Positions 1 to 9,220 of a stretch of DNA of 64,000 nt are shown here, piece after piece. Under the pieces are notes generated by a model. That model was not told the origin of the DNA. It searched no databases and saw only the letters and a program-made list of their open reading frames with translations. The stretch covers positions 10,935,894 to 10,999,893 of the forward strand of contig NC_012873.2 in the NCBI RefSeq assembly GCF_000003195.3, given 5' to 3'. The first letter of the stretch is position 1. The number at the start of each line of letters is the position of its first letter. A program made the translations under genes and the position numbers. The DNA is from Sorghum bicolor (Eukaryota > Streptophyta > Magnoliopsida > Poales > Poaceae).

Positions 1-1241
1 GGCGCCAGCAGGAAGATTATCGACGGGAAGAAGAAAGACGCCGACAGGAGTGGAATCGGCACAGGGATCATTGGAATTGTCCATTCTTCATCCATTGTTG
101 GGAGGAAAATATCAAGCTTCCTACTATCAGAGACTGCCCTGAGTGCAACGGTTATGATCGGTACGAAAGGATCGATCGGCATTATCATGATGATGAACGG
201 CGATTTAATGGGCCGATCAGAGGAAGGGTGTCAGTTCATGACCGGCTGGGGGGCAGATTTAGTGGGCACGACAGACTTAGTGACCGTGTCCAGTATTTTC
301 CCAGGAACCAAGAAGAGCTCGAGGAAATGGCTGATGCGCGGGTTCCCGATGAATTCATATTTTGCAGGGATGCTAACACGCATCGTATGGAGTCAAGGGA
401 GAACCGACGCCCGACGGCAAGGCAAAGGCCACTTCCTCCATGGTGCCCTGGAGGATTAACCAAGACACATAAAAGGAGATTGCAACGTGAAAGGCAAGAA
501 GAGCTAAACAAGGGAGAGAACTCTGGAAGTCGGCAGCCGTCAGACACTAAGAGGGAAGGTCCATCGGCAGGCGTCAACATGGTCTTCATGTTGCCGATGG
601 AGTTTCTTGCACCAGCCAGTGATGATGAGTTGGAATTTTCTGATCAGATAGCTCAGTTGGCTCTGGATCCGATGACGGCTATCTTTGAGAAACCTGCCGG
701 TGACGAGAGGCAGCATCTTAAAGCTCTGTTCCTCAAAGGAAGGGTTGATGGGCAGCCAATGACCAAGATCCTAGTTGATGGTGGAGCTGCTATTAATATT
801 ATGCCGTATGCAGTATATCGGAAGCTTGGGAAAGGGGATCAAGATTTGACCAAGACCGATATGATGCTCAAAGACTTTGAAGGGAACGTGTCTCCAGTCA
901 AGGGGGCGATATGTGCAGAGTTGACCATCGGCAGCAAAACCTTGCCGACAACTTTTTTCGTGATCAGCGGAAAAGGTGCTTACAACTTATTATTGGGAAG
1001 AGATTGGATTCATGCCAATTGTTGTATCCCATCTACAATGCATCAATGCTTGGTTCAGTGGGTAGGTGACAAGATTGAGATTGTCCCAGGAGATTCTTCT
1101 TATGTTATCGCATCGGCAGAAGCGGATACTTACGAAAGGACCAGGTGCATTTCAGGAGAAGTTTGGGAGAAAGATTTTCTCAAAGTTGCCGATTATGAGA
1201 TTCCACCGATCCAAGCAGTCGGTTCTGACGACGGTTTTTAA
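1..1241 (+). CDS. gag-protease polyprotein, C-terminal part (5' truncated by window edge)
   Basis: The frame is open from the left edge to a TAA at 1239-1241, so no start can be assigned. The N-terminal visible part is Arg/Glu/Gln-rich, followed at about 80-150 by a Cys/His cluster (CPFFIHC then CPEC) that looks like a zinc-binding nucleocapsid motif. After a basic linker comes a retroviral-type aspartic protease. Its catalytic motif reads LVDGGAAINIMP near 772-808, with DGGA in place of the canonical D(S/T)GA, and YNLLLGRDWI near 982-1011 is the second protease landmark. The stop codon overlaps the ATG of pol (TAATG), and pol lies in the -1 frame. The product would form the virus-like particle and process the polyprotein. 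Confidence 0.85.
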   Translation, partial: RQQEDYRREEERRRQEWNRHRDHWNCPFFIHCWEENIKLPTIRDCPECNGYDRYERIDRHYHDDERRFNGPIRGRVSVHDRLGGRFSGHDRLSDRVQYFPRNQEELEEMADARVPDEFIFCRDANTHRMESRENRRPTARQRPLPPWCPGGLTKTHKRRLQRERQEELNKGENSGSRQPSDTKREGPSAGVNMVFMLPMEFLAPASDDELEFSDQIAQLALDPMTAIFEKPAGDERQHLKALFLKGRVDGQPMTKILVDGGAAINIMPYAVYRKLGKGDQDLTKTDMMLKDFEGNVSPVKGAICAELTIGSKTLPTTFFVISGKGAYNLLLGRDWIHANCCIPSTMHQCLVQWVGDKIEIVPGDSSYVIASAEADTYERTRCISGEVWEKDFLKVADYEIPPIQAVGSDDGF

Positions 1242-4200
1242 TGGATAGATTCGCCGATGATGGAAAATTAGGCCAGGGATTCACATCGGCCGATGATTTG
1301 GTAGAAGTAGATATAGGTAGTGGTGATAAGCCTAGGCCTACTTTTATTAGTGCTAAATTAGATCCTGAGAGTAAGCAACAATTGACTAGTTTGTTAAAGG
1401 AATATAAAGATTGCTTTGCTTGGGATTATACCGAGATGCCTGGTTTAGACCGATCAATTGTTGAACATCGGTTACCCATCAAGTCTGGATTTCGGCCACA
1501 TCAGCAACTAGCCCGCCGATGTAATCCTAACATTCTACCTGATATTAAGGCCGAAATCACCAAACTTATTGAAGCTAAGTTTATTCGGCAGTGTCGGTAT
1601 GCCGAGTGGATTTCCAATGTTGTTCCGGTTTACAAGAAGAACGGGAAGCTTCGGGTGTGCATTGATTTCAGGAATCTCAATAAAGCTACGCCGATGGATG
1701 GACACCCAATGCCTGTCGCCGATCTACTGGTTGATGCTGCGGCTGGTCATCAGGTCATCAGCTTCATGGATGGTAATGCAGGTTACAATCAAATATTCAT
1801 GGCGGAGGAGGATATTCCAAAAACCGCATTCAGGTGTCCTGGTCATGTTGGGCTATTTGAATGGATAGTCATGACTTTTGGGTTGAAGAATGCTGGTGCT
1901 ACTTATCAAAGGGCTATGAATTTTATATTTCATGAGTTCATCGGCAAGCTCGTGGAGATTTATATTGATGATGTGGTGGTTAAGTCTGGAGATTTCTCAA
2001 AGCATCTTGCCGATTTACAAAAAGTGTTAGAGTGCACAAGGAAGCTTGGATTGAAGATGAATCCCAACAAGTGTGCATTTGGTGTATCGGCAGGGCAGTT
2101 TCTTGGTTTCGTGGTACATCAGAGGGGTATTGAAATTAGTCGAAGATCTATTGATGCCATCAATAAAATAGTGGCCCCTACCAACAAAACCGAGCTCCAA
2201 TCCTTGATCGGCAAGGTAAATTTTATCAGGAGATTTATATCGAATTTGTCTGGTAGGATTCGTGCTTTCAGTCCTCTTCTTAAATCGAAAGCCGATCAAG
2301 AGTTTATTTGGGGAGAAGAACAGCAGTTGGCTCTGGATGAAATCAAGAAGTATCTAGTAAATCCCCCAGTTCTAGTTCCACCTCAACAAGGGAAGCCCTT
2401 CAGATTGTATTTATCTACCGATGGATCGGTTATCGGTTCAGCTTTAGTTCAAGAATTTGAAGGGAAAGAAAGGGTAATTTATTATTTGAGTAGGAGGTTG
2501 ATTGATGCTGAAACCAGGTATTCGGCCATTGAGAAACTATCCTTATGCTTATATTTTTCATGTATCAAGCTGAGACATTACCTGTTATCGGCCGAATGCA
2601 CTGTTGTTTGCAAAGATGACGTGGTCCGATACATGCTATCTATGCCGATTATGAGTGGTAGGATCGGTAAATGGATTTTAGCGCTGTCGGAGTTCGATTT
2701 GCGTTACGAATCGGCTAAGGCAGTCAAAGGGCAGATTATGGCCGATTTTGTGACTCAGCATTGCGGTCTAGTGGAAACCTTGGAAATTGTACCCTCGACG
2801 CTCTTCTTTGATGGATCTACCTGTGACCGGGGGGCAGGAATCGGCATTGTATTAGTTTCCCCTAAGGGGAGGAAGTATGAGTTTTCCTTGCCGATTGTTG
2901 CCACATCAACAAATAATCAGGCTGAGTATCAGGCTCTGATCAAGGGATTGGAGTTGTTAAGAGAAGTTCGTGCTGATGCTGTTGAAATATTCGGGGATTG
3001 TATGTTGGTTATAAATCAATTGGCCGGAAGCTATGAATGCCGAAGTGAAGTTCTCATAACTTATTTCGAGAGAAGTATGCAACTGTTAAAGGAATTCAAG
3101 GATTTCCGATTGGAGCATGTTCCCCGATTGCATAATGAAAACGCTAATCGGTTAGCTCAGCATGCCTCGGGATATCAGCCAATAATTAATGCGACATCGG
3201 CAGTCGGTGCCGGTGATTGGAGGAAAGAAATTATTGATTATCTAAAAGATCCATCCAAAAAAGTTGAAAGACGGGTTCGATTTCAAGCAACCAAGTATGT
3301 GCTCCTTGAAAATGAATTGTATTATCGAACTATCGACGGAATTCTTCTCCGATGCTTGGGTGATGATGAAGCTAGAAGTTTGATGGGGGAAATCCATGAA
3401 GGAGTGTGTGGAGCGCATCAGTCAGCTTTTAAGATGAAGTGGATGATTCGAAGGAATGGATATTTTTGGCCAACCATACTTGAAGATTGTTTTAAATATT
3501 TCAAGGGATGTCAAGGTTGTCAAAAGTTTGGTAATATCCAGAGAGCACCCGCATCGGCTATGAATCCTATAATAAAGCCTTGGCCGTTCCGGGGATGGGC
3601 CATCGATCTGATCGGCCAGATTTATCCACCATCTAGCAAAGGGCATAAGTTCATTCTAGTTGCCACTGACTATTTCACTAAGTGGGTTGAAGCTATTCAT
3701 TTGAAGAAAGTCACATCGGCCAATATGATTGATTTTGTGAAGGAGCATATTATTTACCGATTTGGGATTCCCCAGACGATTACTACCGATCAGGGCACCA
3801 TGTTCACATCGGGGGAGTTCGATGAATTCGCAATCGGTATGGGAATTAAAGTGTTGAATTCTTCTCCTTATTATGCTCAAGCCAATGGGCAGGCCGAAGC
3901 GTCTAACAAAGGAATTATCAAGCTTATTAAATGAAAGATTGAAGAAAATCCTAAGCGGTGGCATACATTATTAAATGAAGCATTGTGGTCTTATCGGATG
4001 GCTTGTCATGGATCGACCAAAGTATCACCCTATCAATTGGTGTATGGACATGATGCAGTGTTGCCTTGGGAAATTAAGGCCGGATCTAGGCGATTATCTT
4101 TTCAAGATCAATTAACTTCCGATGGTTATGCCACTTTGATGACCGATGAATTGGACGATCTAGCAGGGCATCGGTTAAAAGCTTTAATGAGTATAGAAGA

Positions 4201-4474
4201 AAATAAGAAGAGAGTTGCTAGATGGTATGATAAGAAAGTGAAGGCTAAAGAGTTTGCCGATGGGGATTTGGTATGGAAATTAATTTTACCAATTGGGACC
4301 AAAAGTTTGAAGTTTGGAAAGTGGTCTCCTAATTGGGAGGGTCCTTATCGGATAAGTCGATCGGCTCCTGGTAATGCCTACATTCTAGAAACCCTCGAAG
4401 GAATTGAATTTCCAAGAGCATTAAACGGCAAATATTTAAAGAAGTACTACCCCAGTATATGGGTCGATGCATAG
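1241..4474 (+). pseudogene. pol: reverse transcriptase, RNase H, archaeal-type RNase H, integrase; one in-frame stop
   Basis: The product copies element RNA into DNA and integrates it. The reverse transcriptase has the active site YIDDVVVKS (about residue 241) and the VCIDFRNLN motif upstream. RNase H begins near residue 387 (FRLYLSTDGS). A second RNase H carries FFDGSTCDRGAG (about 523) and NNQAEYQAL. The integrase zinc finger has HEGVCGAH and CQGCQ (about 720-760); the DDE triad sits in WAIDLIG, TTDQGT and GQAEAS (about 787, 849 and 884). A TGA at 3932-3934 interrupts the integrase just after the catalytic Glu. The frame continues to 4474, and the inverted copy has Arg at this place, so this is a nonsense mutation. 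The ATG at 1241 overlaps the gag-protease stop. Confidence 0.9.
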
Positions 4475-4627
4475 AAGTTTAGGTGCCGATAACACTCCTA
4501 TCGGCTGGATCCAAATGCTTGGGGACAAGACTTGGTGTTTCAAAAGTTTAGGTGCCGATAACAGTCCTATCGGCTAGACTAAAAGCTGAGGAAGCAGGAA
4601 AGCGCAGATATAATGCCGATGGAAACT
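4475..4627. repeat. Two direct repeats, each holding a GCCGATA-N7-TATCGGC hairpin, between convergent genes
   Basis: A unit of about 32 bp occurs at 4475-4506 and again at 4544-4575. Each contains a perfect 7-bp inverted repeat, GCCGATA/TATCGGC, around a 7-base loop (4485-4505 and 4554-4574). The pair lies between the end of pol on + and the end of the antisense gene on -. Copy 2 has the same pair at 56911-56931 (perfect) and 56976-56996 (one mismatch). The position suits a shared 3'-end or terminator-like function, which is inference. Confidence 0.75.
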
Positions 4628-7600
4628 CTATGTGTTAAGCAGCGTCTGGATTGCCGATATAGCGCGTAGCCGAATTTGGTTGGCTGTTTCTATCTCCTTG
4701 ATGTCATCATCGGCAGAACCTTCTATCGGCTTCAGCTTCTTCTTCAGTTGAAGTGCCTTGCGACCATGGGCATTTCGCTCGTGCTCAAGAAGCCTGATGG
4801 TCTCTAGCAATTGGCTCTCTTCCTGTTGGGCTTGGGACAGAGCGTTCTCTACTTCCTTGAGTTCCGCCAACAGGGATTCTTTTCTTGCCGACAGATCGGA
4901 TATCTTCTGCTTCAGCGCGTCTCCAGAAGATCTCAGGATACCGATGTTCTTGTGCTTCTCATCAGTCAAAAGCTTCTCTTTCCTCATTTCATCGGAGAGT
5001 TGAGTCTGAGCGGCTCTATCGGCAAGACGCCGAGAAGCTCTCTGGTACTGCAGCTGGCGACTCTCCAGATGAGCGGCTTGGAACAGGATTTCTTCAACAT
5101 CGGCTGGGATTTGGCCTCTGAGAGTTCTGAACAGGGTCTTGGTAGGGTCGGAGTCATCAACCAATTGCGCTGTGTCCTGGTGAAGGAGAGCTGACAATTC
5201 TTCCAGCCTGACCCTGATCTCTGCCGATGTGATGCCGACCGTCTGAGAAGAGCTTGCTTCTTCACCTTCTTCTTCAGAGAGATCGATGGCGAAGGAGAAC
5301 AGGCTATCGGGAGAATCTTGTTCCTGGGAGGGAAAGCAAAATTAGCTCATACTTAGAGAATCGGCAAATAGTGCTAACGGTAAACGGTGACTTACTTGCT
5401 TCAAGGCGATCTCTTGTCTTTGACTGAGAAGTGCTGACGGAGCTGCAGGCTGATCGGCCAAAGATGTCGATGGAGCTACAGGTTGATCGGCTGAGATTGC
5501 CGATGGAACGATATCAACTGAAAGAAGACAAAAGGAGTTATGAGACTAAATAAGAATAAGTTCATCGGTAGCGATATTGTTAAAGTATGTTACCTGGAGG
5601 AGGGACAACGGTTGTCTGAACCGGGAGAACTGCCGGTATAACTGGACCCACCGGGCCAGTTGTTTGTTCACCCATGTCAGCTGATGTATCTTCTGTTTGA
5701 GATCCTTCCTGTTGGGGTTCTTCTATCTGTGGTGCTTCCTGCATAGGTGGGGGAGATGGTGCTTGCTGTGGCTGGGCTTCTGGAGAAGAAGGAGAAGACT
5801 CCACCGGAATTGGAGATACCGGAGGAGGAGGGGGAATTGCTACCTTCTGGCGCTTTGTTCCAGTCTTAACACCCGTGGTGCCCTTTCTCTTGGGTTGGCT
5901 AGACTGGGGGGCATCGGTACTCTCACGCCTGGCTTTCGCCGATGCGCCGGTTTGCTGCAATAATGAACAAGAGTTTATAAGCATAAATATAGCCGATATA
6001 AAGATAGTCAGCATAAAGGAAAATATTTGACAAATTACCTTGAAAGCCCGCGCAAGAGTGGGAGCAGCTACCGTTGGTGATGTCTGGGTTCTTCTGGTGG
6101 TGACTTTCCTGAGGCGTACACCCCGATGCACGATGGAAGATAGAGTGGGGGCATTGTGGCCGATTGAGGAAATCGGGCCTTGGAAACAAGTCGATCGGCC
6201 TGCCACTCCTGCTAACCAATGGAGGAATATTGTCAACCTACAAAAGGAATACAAGGGTAAGCTGCCGATGGAGGTAATATTGGGAAAATGAAACGTTGGT
6301 TTGAGTTACTTACAGTGTCATCAGGAACTTCGTATTCGGAGTCAATCATGCCGCGGTATGAAAGTGCCGATCTGCAGAATAGATGCTCTTTCCATTCTGC
6401 CCACCATAACTTGTATGCCTGAGTGATAAAAGCAGCCGGAACCCATTCTGACAGATCTACATCTATATCGGCGTTTGGTGGTAGTTGGGCTGCTCGAGTC
6501 CACTCAAGAAGGTTGTTGATAGTTTCTCTGGGTTTTATCACATCGGCATAAGGAAGTGCAATCGGCAACAGGCCGAAAGCTAACTGGCGAGCTAATGCCG
6601 ATGGATTGTAAAATTCGTAAGTTTGAGGGGAGGTTTTTGTTACCAAAGAAATTCACTGGAATGATTCTGGGAGTCACAATTGCCATCATCGCCTCATTGT
6701 CCCTGTCGAGAGCTTCATCAAATGGATTGAAGGTCAGAGGGAGCATGCTATCTGGGTCATCATAAGCCAACCATGGTCGTTCGTCTCTGGTCAAACCCTC
6801 ATACAGTGTCTGGAAGAATCGGCCGATCTGATCTGGATTACCCCCTGAACCAGGCAGAACTATGACAGCTTCGCCAAAGTTCAAGGGGGCGCGTGTTGCC
6901 GATTCCTCTTCACCCAATACGCTGTGTGAACAGGTTGAAGTTGAGACGCTTGTGCAGATGCAGATTGAGCCACATGTTGACAAACCACCAGGGGCCTCCC
7001 AAGTTGCCAGTGGATTGGCCGAGCAGAAGTTTCTGGGCTACTTGATGGAGAAGGTGGTAAGCAGCGCCAAGCAAGTATCGGCCGAGAGGGAATCGGCCAC
7101 CGTTAGCCAGTTTTTCTGCTGCTGATAGGTAGACAGAAGTCGGTCCTGCCGATCGACCACAGAATACAAACTTGTCCAGCCACATGTTCAAAAAGGTGGT
7201 TTGTTCCTTTATGGTGACAGATCCTTTCCCACGGTACTTCTGAATGTACCCCGACCAACCGCCGATAGCGCGAGTCTCCACTTTGGCACTAGGGGCAGTA
7301 TCAAAAAAGTGGGTGCTATCGGCAGAAGATATATCTAGACCAGTAAGCATGGCTACATCGGCAAGAGTAGGAGAAGCAGGGCCGTGGCCAAAGGCAAAAG
7401 CATTGAGGGTGTCTGACCAAAAGTAGGATGCAGCTATCAGCAGTGACTCGTTCCTATGCATATCGGCAATGGACAATCTAATGCATTGGGCTAGATTCCT
7501 TTCACCCCACTGAACTTCATTAGAGTTGCTGACCCTCAAGAACCAGTCTTTCCACCCTACAGTTGGGCTGGGCCAAGAGCGGAAGGTGTCCTTCCACAGA

Positions 7601-7888
7601 TCTAAGGAAAAATTTTCGGCTCTGAAGGGGATCCTGTTGGTTTCTGCGTTGATAAGGTCAGTTGGATCTGGGTCCCCTAGAGGGCCGAGGCATTGAAGGT
7701 GTGGTTGATCGGTGGGGATGACGATTTTGTTGGACAATTCCTAGTGATTTTGGGCGTAAAAAGAAATACAAAGAGGAAAGAAAAGGAAGATGTTCAGTAA
7801 AATGAATTGCGAGTGAACAGGGATATGAAGAAAAATACAGAAGACGGGGTGGAGATTTGACCTCAGGGACGACGAACCCGACGGCCAT
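4628..7888 (-). pseudogene. Antisense accessory gene: plant mobile domain (aminotransferase-like) plus C-terminal coiled coil
   Basis: The gene runs against the retrotransposon. Exon 1 (7888-7862) encodes nine residues; a 121-bp GT-AG intron (7861-7741) follows; exon 2 starts at 7740 with ELSNKIVIPTDQPH. The body (about 7740-6330) resembles the plant mobile domain: LWKDTFRSWPSP, ADVAMLTGLDI, NLGGPWWFVNMWL. A Pro/Ser/Glu-rich acidic linker with a basic KRQK patch follows (5900-5600). The last exon (to 4628) is a Gln/Glu/Lys-rich coiled coil. Copy 2 has the same exon layout. Copy 1 has lost several tens of bases near 6905 and has a frame change near 6200, so it is a pseudogene here. Plant mobile domains occur in transposons and in silencing-related MAIN-type proteins; the role in this element is unknown. 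Confidence 0.75.
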
Positions 7889-8036
7889 CTTGCTGCGAAG
7901 GAAGCGTTTGAAGACGCCGGAGTTGGTGAAGAGGGGTACTTGTCGGAGACCTTGAGAGTTTTTGGTGGCGCCGCCGCTGGAAAAGTAAAGTTGGGTAGTA
8001 GAATGGTGTGATGGGGAAGGAGAACCCAAGAAGGAA

Positions 8037-8047
8037 CTATTTATAGG
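8037..8047 (-). promoter_or_regulatory. TATA box of the antisense gene
   Basis: CCTATAAATAG reads on the - strand about 150 bp upstream of the ATG at 7888. Copy 2 has CCTATAAATA at 53434-53443, about 150 bp before its ATG. The conserved motif and spacing suggest that the antisense gene has its own promoter outside the LTR. Confidence 0.65.
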
Positions 8048-8515
8048 ACAAAATGGGCAAGGGCAAATCCGACTTATCTCTTTGCCGCATCCGAGAAATC
8101 CGAGGGTACTCAGGTGGATATGGTAACTGTTCGCACGGTAATCTAGGGATTGTGCAGGTGATTTGACGGGAAGCGGTCATTATCTGAAGATATTTTACTG
8201 TGCGAGATCTCCTGGTCGGTCCATCGGCAATATTCTATAACGGTCATATTGCCGATGGGCGGATAGAGGGGAAGTAACTGTTTGTGCGAATATCCTGGTC
8301 AGAACATCGACAGATCTTTGTAACGGTATTGTTGCCGATGTACGGCTGAGAAAAATGCCCGTTTAGGAAGTTGGGGATTTCGAGAAATCTGCGGAGGAAT
8401 AGGATCAGAGTTGTTCAGATTGAGGTTGTCGGTTACCAGATTAGGAGCATTAATTGCGGGAAAAGGCATCATTACTGCAGAGAATTTCGGAGCATTAATA
8501 GTTTTATACTCCGAA

Positions 8516-8528
8516 ACTGGGGGGCATG
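8516..8528 (+). other. Polypurine tract of gypsy-A copy 1
   Basis: The G-rich run ACTGGGGGGCATG directly precedes the LTR start TGTTGACACC. Copy 2 has the matching tract on the - strand just right of 53034. It would prime plus-strand DNA synthesis. Confidence 0.7.
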
Positions 8529-9220
8529 TGTTGACACCGTTTTTGGGCACGTGTCTAGGATGGCAGGATAAGGTGGCAGTACGATGTTTACAAAGTGGGT
8601 TGCCGATGAGGATGGTTGCCGATGAGGGAGAAGTTGAACGTGACTAAGTCCACAGGCAGTAATATGGTGCCGATGGCTAGATAAGAAAATCTGCCGATGA
8701 CTATGGCAAAGGGTCTGCCGATGATGCAAAGAGGGAGTCCGGAAGCTGCCGGTCGTTATGTGGAGGAGTTTCGGTTTGTCACGAGGGATAGTTTTGTTAT
8801 TTCCTTAATTATTTGCATCGTTTTGTATACGGATTCCGTGTAATTTGGAATTCGAATTCTAATCGTGTCTGGTTGTAGCTCTTTGAGCAGGGTATAAATA
8901 TAGACCCTAGGGCCTTGTAAAAATGAATCAATGAATCAAACACACGTTTTTACTCATATTCCAGCATTTACTTTTCGACGACTTCGTCATACTTTTTCCT
9001 TTTGTTACGAGTTCTTAGGAATTCGTCGACTTAAGCTCGGCGTGTTCTCAAGTTCCGCGTGAGTACCTCTTAGCCGTGACATCCGGGCGCATCGCTGTTG
9101 TCAGGACTAAAGTATTCGAGTTATCACCTTTGCCGATAGCAAGGTCAAATCGGCTGGCACGCCTTAACGTTTGAATCGGGTATTAGCCCTTTGTGTTTGC
9201 AGATCAGTTTTGCATCAACA
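8529..9220 (+). repeat. 3' LTR of gypsy-A copy 1
   Basis: The LTR starts TGTTGACACC and ends TGCATCAACA, 692 bp. It aligns by eye with the reverse complement of 52320-53034. A TATA box (TATAAATA, 8893-8900) marks the U3/R region. The bases after it, GCTTC (9221-9225), should equal the bases left of the unseen 5' LTR if the insertion is intact. Confidence 0.88.

Larger units (their letters stand above)
1..9220 (+). mobile_element. Ty3/gypsy LTR retrotransposon, Tat-like, gypsy-A copy 1 (5' end outside window)
   Basis: Order on the + strand is gag-protease, reverse transcriptase, RNase H, a second (archaeal-type) RNase H, integrase, a convergent antisense gene, polypurine tract and 3' LTR. A second RNase H and an antisense ORF between pol and the 3' LTR are typical of the plant Tat/Retand/Ogre group, so I place it there. 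The 5' LTR and primer binding site lie left of the window. A second copy in the opposite orientation starts at 52320. Copy 1 is not functional: pol has an in-frame stop and the antisense gene is frameshifted. The DNA right of the LTR (9221 onward) belongs to another gypsy element, so copy 1 probably inserted into it. Confidence 0.9.
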
